NCBI RefSeq assembly: GCF_001625305.1
Contig: NW_017802536.1
Coordinates: forward strand, 301,409 to 365,408
Direction: 5' to 3'
Source of the DNA: Branchiostoma belcheri
Taxonomy: Eukaryota; Chordata; Leptocardii; Amphioxiformes; Branchiostomatidae
DNA: 64,000 nt
The notes under the pieces were generated by a model. It searched no databases. It was not told the origin of the DNA and was given only the letters and a program-made list of their open reading frames with translations. A program made the translations under genes and the position numbers. Of the stretch, positions 50,301-62,044 are shown in pieces. Every line of letters starts with the position of its first letter. The first letter of the stretch is position 1.

Positions 50301-53300
50301 TTTTTGGAGACGGGGATTTTCCAATGTTTATAATATCATAAGAACAGCATAAACTGTGTCTGGATGAGATCCTGGCTTCGGGTGGTTCATGTTCTCATTT
50401 CTTTATTTATATTATATGTCTTTGTCTAAAATTTTAACATTTTTTAAAACTCTTTTCAGACAAACACTACCTGCCCGAAGAGGGAAAAGAAATTCAAGTC
50501 TGCAAAGCACAGCACAGGACCATAGAAACAGTGCCGCTAGGACATCTACCTATCACATGGTCTTTGCCCCACTCATGTTGTCAAAGATGTATTATTTGGA
50601 TGTTGCCAAAAGGTTTTAGTATGATCCTATTGTTGATTGTTTTTATCAGGCACAAATACTGTTGTATTGTAAATACAATGTAGTGTTTATTGAGTACAAA
50701 AGGAAAGAGATACTACTAGTACATGTACTAGGAAACAGATGTGTGTTAACAGTATGTACATGTATCAGAAACTGAAAACAGTTCAGTAACACTCTTTAAT
50801 TCATTCCTAATAAACCATGTATAGTTTAAGTTGGTTTTCCACCATTTGCTTCTCATTGAAACATGTAGCCATGATTCATTTTTTCACTGGATCATGTATG
50901 AGTAGATTATATACAGAGAGAGTACCCAATATTCCAAAAATACATGTAAGTTAGGAACACTTCCTTGAAGTTGCTTCTCATATTTTTTTAATTGTAAAAA
51001 ACATGTACATGTTCTTGTAACCTTCAGAAACATGTAAATACAATGCCACTTCAATGAACATGACAGTTTCAGTAGTTCTGTACAAGTGGTGGTAAAAAGT
51101 TTGTCAGGTAAGCATGGTGAAGACGTGGTCTGTGATGGCAGTGCAGTCGGTGATGGGGATGTTGCCAGATCAGGTTGAAGTATAGCCATGTTGGTGTCGA
51201 GACCCGGATCCGAACAACAAGTGGAGGAGTCCTCAGGTTCATCAATCTGTAAAGTCAATCAAAAATGCAATGACAATGTTTGAGTGCAACAATATGAAGT
51301 GTTCTTTAAAAGAAGTAAAATACCATGTGAAGCAATCCAAGTATGTTTTTATTAGCATCCGAAAAGAAAATTATGCGGACATTACTGACACAAAACTTTA
51401 TGGAATAAAATTCAAACTATGTACATTGTAGTTGACATGCAACATTTACCTTGTTAAGTCCACACACTCCTTTCTTTTTCTTGGTGGGAGAACATCTCTT
51501 CTTTGGAGCTGGTCTCTTTGGTTTCTGATTCACCCGGGAGTGAAGGTAGGGTGCTGCATCTGAAATCATACAATATGGAAATTTTCATTAACAGTTATAT
51601 TTTTTAGCAATGCCAGATTAATAATAAGAATATTATTTGTAAGAAAAGTTTAAAATTTTAGACAAAGACATATAATATAAATAAAGAAATGAGAACATGA
51701 ACCACCCGAAGCCAGGATCTCATCCAGACACTGTTTATGCTGTTCTTATCATATTGTAAACATTGGAAAATCCCCGTCTCCAAAACGTAGGACGTTTAGA
51801 AAAACACATGCCCCGCCTCTCCCACACTGCGTGAGTGACTAAAAACCTGGCTGGGCGCTTTGACGTTATAATCGATGACTCTTCAGGGCGACCGCCAAAA
51901 TTTCGTTCAAGAGACCTATTTCTACCCAACAGGATCTCACCAAGGTAAGTTATGTTTTTGTACCGTTCTACTCTAGTAAAGTCCCATTGACAAATAATAA
52001 TAAACGGAGGACGTTAGAATAACAACCGCCCCCCTCCCGAAGTTACAAAGGTTTCACTCTAAATCGCCGAACACTCAATAAATTTCCACCCACAAGACTC
52101 CAGGGCCAACATTTTTAGGTTTTTGTGGCTATATATCCGGCTAAACTCGATATTTTTCTCGATATTATATGAGTTTGTTGCGTACGTAGAATGTAAACAA
52201 AGTGCATCACATACGCTACAATGCCGCCCGTCCGAAACTGTTCAAAATCGGAAGAAACATGCATTTCTACCCGCCGAAATCGATCCCACATGCCCACAAC
52301 AACATTCTCTACCCGTGAAAGCCGTACTTCCGACAATATTTTACACTGGACGGGCAAAACTCACTGTTGAAGTTGGAGCATCGCTATCGACTGTGGAAGA
52401 CTCCATTGTTCGGCCGCGTCAATGGGAAACCTGACCGGGAGTGACCCAACGGCGGTCTCGTTTTCGTGCGAGGTCACGCGCGGTCACGCCAAGGATGCGC
52501 TCTCGCGAGAATAGAATCATGTATCTGGAATGAGGTCTAAAGCATACATACCTTCTTCCAGGACTTACAAAAAAGATGTTCCTACTTTCAGAAAAATTAA
52601 AACCAGTCTATCCAATACAGATTTTGTGATGATATTTGAAAATGCCAAATATTACCAAAATTCAAAGTCTAATTTCGATGGTTCTTATAACCTCTAAGAA
52701 TACCATTTTAAGTCCAATGCCAGAGTTTTACATTTCGTCTAGTGAGACCAAAGAGAAGAAATGTAAGAAGTAAAAACATATATCAATATCTTTTTTCAGA
52801 ACTATGGAGAGGGCGTTCGGAACTTTGGGAAGTTTGAGGCAAAAGTTTTTCAATTATTAACAGTCTCCGTGGGTCGTCCAGAACTCAACAAAAAAACTGG
52901 ATGGTTTTAAATGGCTCATGGCACCAAAATATGACCTTATCTAATTGTACTTGACATAACTAGTATTATCTGTCCAACAGACACATTTATGATAAATATG
53001 CACGGTTCCCCTGTTACATTAAAAATTTTAATGCCCCGTCTTAAAAAAGTCAGCACAAGCCAGTCCTGACAGACAATTTGCATCTCTACCTTAATTTGTA
53101 TTTCTTTATTTTTTCCTTAGTGGATGATGTCACCCAGTAATGTCAGCTCAGGAACAAGCACAGAAATGCAAAAATGAAACATAGAGATACAAATAGAGAT
53201 GCCCAAAGAGGGCGATTGGGAAGCTTGCTAGATAGTCTCCAAAAATTGACCTTTGGAAGGCTGTACAAACTCAATTTCTCAGTCATCATGATTGTGACTT

Positions 53301-53345
53301 TATTACCTTCGCCAAGAAGGTTATGTTTTCAGAGGCGTTCGTGTA

Positions 53346-53382
<37 letters not shown>

Positions 53383-55821
53383 ACACGATAATTTGAAAAG
53401 GCTTAAATGGATAGTCTTGATACTTGGTAGGTGGGTAGGTCATGATGAGACCTGGAAATGATTATATTTTGGACCCCGGGACTTGTTATGGTACTGCCCC
53501 TGAACTTCCAGTTTTGATATCTCATGATCTAGACATGCTAGGGTGACGTAATTTCGTTAGTAGATTGCTATTGTGCTGGAGAAGAAGTGGGTCCCCTAGC
53601 AGCTTGCTCTGGAACTGCAGGCAGGGCTATCTGTTTGAAAACATTCCAAAAAGGATAACTCAAGAACCGGTTGACGGACCGTCGTGATTTTTGATATGTT
53701 GGTAGCTGTCATTATGCTTGATATAATGATGTGACAATTAGGCAAATTACATCCATATTTGCATAATTGTCACATCATCTATCAACATACCAAAAATCAC
53801 GACGGTCGGTCAACCGGTTCTTGAGTTATCCTTTTTTGAATGTTTTCAAACAGATATGGATGTAATTTGCATAATATATGGAGAAATTCTATAAATCAGC
53901 TGCATTACATTATGGGACTATTGAAGCTTGTGACATTGGAACGAGAGAAACACAGGCAGATATTGATTATCATTTGGCGAAGGTATGAGGTCGAGGAATT
54001 CTAGTATGTATACTTTTGTATATTTTATGTATTTTACAGACTTTTTGGGTGTCATTTGGTCTATAATACGGCTGTTGACATTTTTCATACATATCCTATA
54101 TACAAAATTTAAGCGGATTGGACCAACCCCCATTTTCCGGTCACTTCCTGGTTTTCTCATACGATTTCCTGAAAGTATTTCATTAAAGTATTCTAATCTC
54201 TGCAGTCCTTACTTGAATGCCGAACTAACATGCAGGGATCCACCAGTGCATGTTAAACCTAGACATAATGGTAAGTACTATATACATTACATTATGACGT
54301 TTTAACCCAGCTTGGACCTTTTAGATTATCGTGTTCAGGGCCGTTAAAATATCAACTGTAGCCTCAATACAAAATGAATTTTTTTTAATTATACGGTGCA
54401 AGCCTTTATTAAATGCCATTACTAAAACCAATACCTCTTGCCGGCGACATTTTAGTAGATCAATGTTGCAGTCAACTTGTTTTTGTCTCTGTTTATTCTA
54501 ATGGCTAAGGTCAATGATTGTAGCGTGGTAATGCATTTGGAGGAGAGTAGAAACAAAAAGACACTCCTTGTCCCGGGCAGGGATCGAACACACGCCAAAC
54601 CCGGGCGCCAGCTCATAACCCCGACGCTCTAACCGTTCGGCTAAAAACGTTTATACCCGTCGGACGGATCATTTGGTAGCGCCTATTGACCCCCACTGTT
54701 ACACTACTCCCCCTTTTCTTTTCAAGATTCGTCCTCGAATCTTCTGAATTCGACATCCCAGAAGCGGCACTAAGCCAGTACTCCCAGGGCCGGTATGGGA
54801 ACCAGTGTAAGGATTAAGAGAATAGAAACAGAAAGAAACTCCTGGCAGCGAGCGAGCGATCAAACCCACGCCAAACCCGGGCGCCAGCTCATAACCTCAA
54901 CGCTCTAACCGTTCGGCTAAAGGGTGTAGACCCGTTAGACGGATCCAATTTGTAGCGTCTATATGTCCCCACCCCCCATTTTTATACATTTTGTATGTCG
55001 CAAGTTTTTTTGCCAAATGATCAAAGTACTTATATATCATGTTTGTTTTTATTCTAGTGACATCTTCATTACCAACCTGTGGACCTGGTATGCCACGAAG
55101 TCAATCAGAGGGATATTGGAGCAATGGAGCGTGGCACTCTTTGGTATGCAGAACAAAGCAATTTGGGGTAGATGAAATCCTGAAATGCTTATCTAACCAT
55201 ACAGTTTATTTTCTGGGCGACTCGACCATACGACAGTGGTCTGAACGTCTTGTACACTTGGGTATTGTGAAACAAGGACCAGGAAATCGTGGGAAGGGAC
55301 CGTACACAAATTTCAACAGTCTTCATGGATTTAATGTGTCATTTCGTTTTCACACGGTTCCACAACAAGGCCACATCCCATTCACATTTATAAACCTTAC
55401 AAAGAGAGGTATATCAGTGGAGATGGGAGAGATGGCCGGTGGTTCAAACGTTGTTATTGTACTAAGCGTGTGTGCACACTTTGCACCCGAACCTATCGAT
55501 ATCTATCGTTTACGCTTAACTGAAATAAAATCAGCTATCGATGAACTACAAAAAAGACATAATAGAACCAAGGTGATGATCAAAACATGTAACACACGAT
55601 ATCAAAATAACTACCGTGATCTTGTTATGCATTCCAATTGGTTGTTAGAGCAACTAAACCAGGAAATTCGAAGCATTCTGGGAAAATCTAACGTCGCCAT
55701 TTTGGATGTTTGGGAAATCACAATGAGTATGTGGTACCCATATAACATACATCCAAGACCACCAGTAGTTGATAATGAAATCAGCCTATTAATGTCCCAC
55801 ATATGTCCCGATAAAAATTGA
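44314..55821 (+). CDS. NXPE-family protein (neurexophilin-like and PC-esterase domains)
   Basis: Five exons: 44314-44397, 45382-45477, 47003-47637, 54206-54270 and 55058-55821. All have GT/AG borders and consistent phase (0, 0, 2, 1) and give 547 aa, the usual NXPE length. Exon 1 encodes a signal anchor (VCAAFLTLTWVLVMYGV). Exon 3 begins the neurexophilin-like immunoglobulin-type domain (VINVTSYNAHRQW, FYRIGDILHIGIIASDGKGR, HGGDYFEAVL, DHGNGAYTVTF), followed by a cysteine-rich stretch. Exon 5 is the PC-esterase domain: FLGDSTIRQW puts the GDS serine near residue 349, and DVWE (Asp about 510) with YNIHP (His about 525) are candidates for the rest of the triad. NXPE proteins are secretory-pathway proteins; one mammalian member has been linked to mucin sialic acid O-acetylation, so esterase or acetyltransferase chemistry is plausible but not shown here. 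Confidence 0.88.
45640..45960 (+). pseudogene. Non-LTR retrotransposon C-terminal fragment in NXPE intron 2
   Basis: The ORF reads RTFVLLRYNDSNLL, RYRRGHNQQLKQLPCRFYSI, LTISDWNYLSENVIQSQSLS and stops. This is the common C-terminal signature of CR1/L2-type polyproteins. It is 5'-truncated. Confidence 0.65.
46002..46122. mobile_element. 121-bp foldback element in NXPE intron 2
   Basis: ACACGGTGTATTCCGTATC at the left pairs with the GATACACCGTGT end. An inner hairpin CGGATCACCC / GGGTGATCCG surrounds a short GC-rich loop. Confidence 0.7.
46440..46493 (+). mobile_element. piggyBac-like MITE end at assembly gap
   Basis: A C-run before the gap and GCCCGGTCTAGATAGGG followed by TTAA after it match the family terminus. 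The gap probably replaces a collapsed homopolymer. Confidence 0.6.
46455..46474. other. Assembly gap (20 N)
   Basis: Twenty N bases after a C homopolymer in NXPE intron 2. Confidence 1.
47805..48645 (-). mobile_element. ACCTTCGCCA-family MITE in NXPE intron 3
   Basis: Runs from CATACCTTCGCCAAATGATG to ACCTTCTTGGCGATGGTAAC, as the reverse complement of 53307-54005, with shared CCGGTTCTTGAGTTATCC and ATTTGCATAATAAT blocks. Confidence 0.65.
50460..50683 (+). CDS. Unrecognised ORF in long-TIR transposon, plus strand
   Basis: After a TTTTCAG acceptor the frame from 50462 reads KHYLPEEGKEIQVCKAQHRT and stays open to a TAG at 50681-50683. There is no start codon, so it would be a 3' exon. The family is not recognised. 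Confidence 0.25.
50884..51559 (-). CDS. Two-exon unrecognised ORF in long-TIR transposon, minus strand
   Basis: Exons at complement 51450-51559 and 50884-51246 join in phase 0 (AAG|GTAAAT, CTTTACAG|ATT). The first encodes a lysine-rich, nuclear-localisation-like segment (NQKPKRPAPKKRCSPTKKKK). The second begins IDEPEDSSTCCSDPGLDTN, is rich in Ser, Thr and Pro, and ends at 50884. The upstream start is not found. It may be part of the element's own protein or a captured host piece. Confidence 0.35.
53307..54005 (+). mobile_element. ACCTTCGCCA-family MITE with internal palindrome
   Basis: Starts TTACCTTCGCCAAGAAGGTT and ends GGCGAAGGTATGAGGTCGAG. It has a TG microsatellite at 53350-53381. Between 53625 and 53855 a block containing AACTCAAGAACCGGTTGACG is followed by its own inverted copy, so this member is rearranged. 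Confidence 0.7.
54540..54970 (-). repeat. Two tandem tRNA-like SINE fragments in NXPE intron 4
   Basis: On the minus strand, 54570-54645 carries an A-box-like AGCCGAACGGTTAGAGCG and a B box GTTCGATCCC. A second, more decayed copy lies at 54851-54920 with B box TTTGATCGC. Flanks such as GTAGAAACAAAAAG / ATAGAAACAGAAAG also repeat. They are tRNA-derived, but neither looks like a functional tRNA. Confidence 0.6.
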
Positions 55822-58116
55822 TGGTATGGAACAATTTTTAATCTGACATATTAACCAGTACGAAAGTGTACTGTTGACGTTGCATTCGATGATAGGACTA
55901 TTCAAGTTTGTGGAAAATGTAATTGTGACCCACGGAGAAAAACACTGGCATAGATTGATAATGTAAATAAATAAACTAATGAGGAAATGTTACTACTTGG
56001 AGGTTTACACTTAAGTTATTTGAAAGTTTAACTAGAAAAGCGGACATTTGCTTAAGAGCAAATACAGCACATTTCACCCATTCTTCTTTCCCAAAGTAGG
56101 GGGACTATTAGTAAATCTGAATATTCTCCATCACTCTAACCCTTCTACGCATGTCTGCCTCACAATAAACAGCCTGAGAATGGCCAAAAATTCCTTTGTA
56201 AAAATGAACTGTGAAAACGTTTTTGATAGTTTTTAAATTTTAATGTACTTATTTTCTGATCCCATCCTGAAATAAATACTTAAAACTTAAGTTACCAAAT
56301 CTTCATTTACGTTTCCAGACCAACTAGACGTTAACCACATAACATATTCCCTTCTCATTTTCACAGAAATGTATTTCTGTCTTCCATTGGGTCGAAAGAG
56401 AAGCCAAACCTTGGAAGTTGGATATTAGAGATATAGATTAGAATAGACGTACTGACAATATCTTACTCCATCTAATTTTGGTTTAAACATTAGAATTTTC
56501 TGGGTTCCATAATAAATTACACTACCTTTCTATGTACTTACTTACTTATGTAATTAAAGATAAGTTTTATCATTTAATATTAATAATATATGCTAATTTG
56601 ATTACGTTATTGGTAAAAACTTAAAGTGTTTAATAAAAATATGGAACAAACAGTATCTGCTATATGTTTTGGTAAAATGCGATGACAAGGCATGGTATTT
56701 TTCAAAATGTAAATTTATTCAGTGCCAAACTGAAAAAACAATACAGGGATTCAGATGCAAGATAATCGCTATATGGGTAGCCAATATCTGCCAGATGGTG
56801 TGTCATGTGACAGGGTATTATCCAATGACAGACAAGTGTTTTTTTTTTAAATCTACTTGATATGCAAGTCGCAAGGTAGGGTTGGCATTTTACAGAGCGC
56901 CTGTTCGAAGACAAGTATATGATGGAATTATTGAACCAATTCAATCAGGACTCACAGGTTATAGCCGAGATTCAGTTGGTTTTTGCCACCCGGAAGCCTG
57001 ACGGAACGGACACAAACCTAGGGCACATGATCCTCGTTCAGTATGTGAATGCTGTTTAATGCTTCAAATAATGTGACAAATTGTACCTAATTCGGATTTG
57101 AGTGGAACACGGCACGGCACGGAATGAGAAAACATCACGACCGCATATTTGTATCGGCTACCAAGACCGCAAGTCATATCGGTATCTGTACTCGCGAAAC
57201 TAAGCAGATTACTTCTCCAAAGGGACAAGAATGTTCTTTCAAAGTAAACTCTACCTTTGCCTATCTGATGGCGTTGGATTCGGAATTCTAGACTTGGAAA
57301 CAGCGCAGAATCTTGAAAGAACTTTGCATTCACGGACACAGTGACTTATCGCTCGAGCTCGGCCGGCTGCATCATCGAGAACAAAGACTAATCACACGAT
57401 TCGGTCACTAGCCTGGTTTCCAGTCTATCATGGTATGGAGTGGCGTTCTTCGGAGATCCAGGAACTCTTCCCCGCCCAAATAAACCAGGCTCCTCGGTAC
57501 GTATTGCATCGATATCGTGCCGTAAAACTCTATTCCTTCTACGAACTATAAGGTAAACATATAAAGTAACAGCCCTGCACCTGCCAATAGGAGATAAAGA
57601 AATACACAAAGTTCTTTAACAATCTTGAACTATATTTTATTACATATATATGTTTGAATATACTACGATATGAAATAATGAAAAAAAAGATAGCATTACT
57701 TTATTAGTCATATCAACTATCGAAGAAGAAAGAAAGCTAGCCACAGTACACCAAACATGTAGGCTAAAAATATCAAGAAGAAATAATGTACAGAGAACAA
57801 ACGTGCGTCGACGTCTTACTCACCTTAGTCCTATCGTGTTTCAAATTCTAAAAAACGCCTTTCCACCATTGAGCATGTATCGATCCATAATTTAGCCAAT
57901 TACAATAAAAAAGAAAGTTTAAAACACCTGAAGCTGTCGTATTCATACTACACATTACCACGTTAGACAAAAAATACATCTTTTTATTAAGACGGGACCA
58001 TTTGTGAAATGGAACTCACATACATTGTCGTTCTTTCTGTAGAAGCACTTAAAGCTATACGTCTTATACAATCAGTAATGAACATACTTCATTGACCGGC
58101 TGTAGTCTGTTGTTTT
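55822..58116. other. Intergenic interval between convergent NXPE and collagen genes
   Basis: The two genes end towards each other here. AATAAA occurs at about 56271 (plus) as a possible NXPE poly(A) signal, and TTTATT near 57980 gives AATAAA on the minus strand for the collagen gene. A block near 57540-57610 repeats one at 12060-12140. No other exon is recognised. Confidence 0.4.
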
Positions 58117-59888
58117 TCATATCTTGATACAGACGCGACAACGACTGATACCAGTGACGTAACCACTGGTGACGTCATTAACATGGAGGGGGTCGTCGGG
58201 TGCAACCGCCTCGTACAGCCACGGCGGAAGTGTCGTCATCTCCACCCTCTCGTCATTGGTCCGGAGCCACATCCGGGACTGCCCGTGGGTCAGCTGACAG
58301 GATGCGGTGTGACTGTCACATTCCAGGACGGCGTCCTCTCGGTAAGTCTGCAAGCAGCTGCTCGGGATGCTCAGAAAAGCGCCCCCTATCCCTTCAGACT
58401 CAGAGTGCTACATAGGAGAGATAGTAAAAACTTATTATTGCATCTACATTCGTTTATCCACTCTAGCCACAACACGAAGGACCCAACAACCCTGATGGAA
58501 TGTTTACCCACTGACTAAGCCTTTTTTATGCAGACAAGTTTGGTACACCAGTGAGGATGAAGCTGATGTGTTATGCAAAGATGCAGTTAACGTCAAGTGG
58601 CTCAAATCTCCACTCCATTTCAAGATACAGATTTGTAACGTACTGTACTTCTTTTTTCCACGGTATTTTTTTCGTGGTTTTCGCCGATCACTTTTGTACC
58701 GCGAACTTATAATTAGCAAATGTCTCTTTTCTGCACTTGCCGCCATTGTCAACATATAGTTCTTTAAACACTTCAATTTTTCTCAAACCGCAAGAATTTG
58801 CTACCGTGAACACCAGGTAAATTACGTCTACAGTAATAGAAGCCTATCACGGTGCACCGTGGTAGTTACCATGGCAAAACTGTATCCGGTCCAGAGACTC
58901 TCCCAGCCGACAGGACAGGTGGGTATGACGTCAGACAGACTGTGGATGGCCTGTATGGGGGCCGGGGCCTGGCAGACGACACAGCGACTCACGGCGGTTG
59001 CCATGGAGACCTGCCTCTCGTCATGTGACAGCGACTCGACGGTGGGAAGATGGCGTCGTGATGACGTCAGCCAGTAGGTCCTGCCGTTGGCAGTGCCGTT
59101 GTTACAGACGCTGCCAACACCGCAAAGCATGAAGGGAGATGTGTTGAAGCGAGTCAAGCAGGAGCCTGTGGCACCTACAAAAGAAAAAGAAAGACTACCG
59201 TTATTTCTTTGATTAGATTTGATTTTCTTTGACTATCTAATATTCTTTGATTAGATTTAATTTTCTTTGACTATCTAATACTTTTATTTTAAGAGTAGTG
59301 CATGGAAATTCATGTTTTTCATCTCTCAGTTATTTCCATGTGACACAATTGTCACCTTTTGATCATTTAAGAGCTATTCTTAAAACACTGCCTCGGTGAC
59401 TTCGTAGCTAGAAAGTCATTCTGAGTTGGTTGAAGTCATTATGAAACAGGGTTAAGATAATGTCTATTGCAAATATTTCAATTCTTATTACTTTCATACT
59501 TTTTCCTTATCCACCCCGTTCCATTCCGTGTGTTTTTGGAATCCAGGAAGATTAGTTGCTTTTTCAACATATGGACATCCTAGTATAATAAAGTACAATC
59601 ATACAAAATCTCTGTGAACCCGGTCCATATTAAGTAATAATCTTTCACTTGAAATTTAACGTAAGCCTTCAACTACAAAAAATTGACACAATAAGTAACG
59701 TGACCAGTAAATGATATGTATGTTATGTTTACCCATATCCTGTCCAGAGCCATGGGTCGGGTCAATGCTGGCTCCACCCATGTTGACCAGACTGTAACCG
59801 TCGTATAGGAGATTCTGACCCACAGGGCATGTCGGGATAGCCTCGGTCTGACTGTGGACTACCAAGAGGACGACGGTTGTCGACACTC
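58117..59888 (-). CDS. Collagen IV NC1 (C4) domain exons
   Basis: Three exons (59733-59888, 58870-59174, 58117-58407) encode both C4 subdomains. The first reads [47 protein letters not shown]; the second reads [47 protein letters not shown] and a stop. Twelve cysteines are present in the canonical six-plus-six pattern. NC1 directs trimer formation and head-to-head hexamers outside the cell. The residues normally forming the sulfilimine bond (Met93 and hydroxylysine 211) do not appear at the matching places. Confidence 0.9.
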
Positions 59889-62008
59889 CTAGTCCGCAAT
59901 TCAAAATTTGTTAGATTACAAATGTACATAAAGAGATACCCTCATGGGCAGCGTTTGTTTACACCGAAAAATGTAATTACATAGCTAAGCAACTTGTTTT
60001 GTACAGTAGTTACAGGCTTTGTAAGTCGGACTGTGTTAGGATTGCTGTCCTCACATGAAAAATCGTAACTCAATTTTACATCGCCATGTCACTTTCAACA
60101 TCTGAAATGTAAGAAAGGTACACTGTGTATCATTAGGTAATGATTATACAAAAAAGCTTAACAATAGTCACAAACCTGGCATGCCGTGGAGAAAACCATA
60201 CGGCAACGGTAGGAATATAAGAACGGGACCAGGCGGGCCGCTAGGACCTGAAACAGGAATGGTTTGAGTTAGAAATGATTATAAGGTGTATTTACGCAAT
60301 TTTATTGGTATATTCATTCATTCATTTTCAAACTAGCATGTTACGTAACATCTTGCAAACGTGACCGACCTTGTATTCCCTGTGGTCCCAAGTCACCTTT
60401 AGGTCCTGGAGGCCCTGTAAAAACAAAATACAATTTTAGTTGTATTAAATGCGTCACCCGACTCTGTTATGCTTAACCACTACAATCACTTAGCAGGTCC
60501 AGTGTTCAGTCGACAGCGTTACAATATCGAAAAAGTGCACAACAAAATATATCTAAATCTTCACTCAGATTGCTTAAAAATCTTTAAAACAGACGCATAC
60601 TAGACCTTATAATCGGGATCAAAAAACGGGAGTCGTGATGGGGGTTGTGGCTTACCGACAGGTCCAATCATCCCGGTTTCCCCTTTGTTACCCTTGCTCC
60701 CTGCTGGTCCAATAGGTCCCTTGAATCCTCGAAATCCCTTTGGACCAACAAGGCCCACCATTCCTACAAAACGCAAAATATTCCCACTGGCCAAATAAAT
60801 GCTGACCCAAAAGAGGTTATTATGAAATAAAGACAAAGTTTTAACTTACAACACTTAGGCTACATTTGAATTTGAGGATAAGTCCCATTTCTGTAGTCTA
60901 AGTTTTGAAAGTTAAAGCTTAGTCTTTATTTCATAATAACTTCTACCAACACAGATGAACTGTCATGCTAAGTCAAAAGAGGTTAATTGTTTGTGCTGCT
61001 TATAAATATACTTCCTAAGTCTTGCTTGATACACATGGTACGACAATAAGCTGTGACACACGAAAATTACGTTACATTAGAAGATAAATTTCTGTAACAG
61101 ACAAAAAGAGAAAGAAAAATGAATGGCATTTAAAACTAGTATCACTCCTCATCCTACAATGCAAACTTGTTTACAATATTAGCATGATCAATTCTCAGGT
61201 CAATTCACCAGAATTTACGACCGAATCGCTCGGTCTCCTTGGCATTTAGACATATGATTGTTCTCAATATCTACATTTCTTCTTCCATTGTTTTGCTATA
61301 TAACCTATAATCTTACCTTTTTCACCCTTAAGGCCGGTACTTCCCGCATCGCCCTTGTCTCCCTTTAGACCAATGTCACCCTTTAAACCTGCAGTAGAAA
61401 ATAAGAAAAATCTCCTGTTTCAAACTCCGATCTTCTTCCTATCTTTATAATCTGCAATGTTCAAGCTGAATCCATCAATTTGTTCCAATTAGATTCTAGG
61501 TTTAGGGTGTTTTAACCTGACTGGAAATCCTATCAAAAGCCTTCACCGCCTCTCTGAACGTCATGATGACAGGTCACTTGTAACGCACCAGTAACAATTC
61601 TAAGAATAAACTTCTGATATTTCAAAAGGCAAACATTGTTTTAAGACGTTTTGTTTTATAACATGTTATGGCTGCTTGCGTGCTTTGGTGTCCGCCATGT
61701 TGAATCCTTGATTACATTATAGTCTCTAAACTATACTTTATGTAAATGAATCAAAGTATAAAAGTGTGTACCCTGTTTCCCCGTCCGTCCTCTCTCTCCC
61801 TTGGCTCCAGGCTGTCCGTTCTGTCCGGGTTGTCCGTTATCACCAACATCTCCCTTTGGTCCTACTGGTCCTATTGGTCCTCTGTCACCTTTCGGGCCTA
61901 CATTATATTTGTAATGTCAAGAATGGATTATCATACACACACACATCAGACACACAGACACACAGAGGTACACACGTACTCCTGTAAACACACACACACG
62001 TGCGCCCG

Positions 62009-62044
<36 letters not shown>

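Larger units (their letters stand above)
49532..52539. mobile_element. 3.0-kb DNA transposon with about 0.9-kb terminal inverted repeats
   Basis: The left end begins TAGACCTCATTCCAGATAC and the right end closes with its complement GTATCTGGAATGAGGTCTA. Complementarity continues to about 50440 on the left and from about 51645 on the right, with scattered indels. The unique middle (50440-51645) holds small ORFs with plausible splice sites. If the true ends are GACC/GGTC, the flanking TA could be the target duplication. I could not assign a superfamily. It sits inside intron 3 of the NXPE gene. Confidence 0.75.

Noticed and set aside
49538..52434. Several 60-100 codon ORFs within the long inverted repeats
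   Set aside because: The same sequence appears on both sides in opposite orientation with broken frames, so these are repeat shadows.
54570..54645. Functional tRNA gene
   Set aside because: A and B boxes are present, but I could not form a convincing acceptor stem, and a decayed duplicate with shared flanks follows, so it is a SINE remnant.
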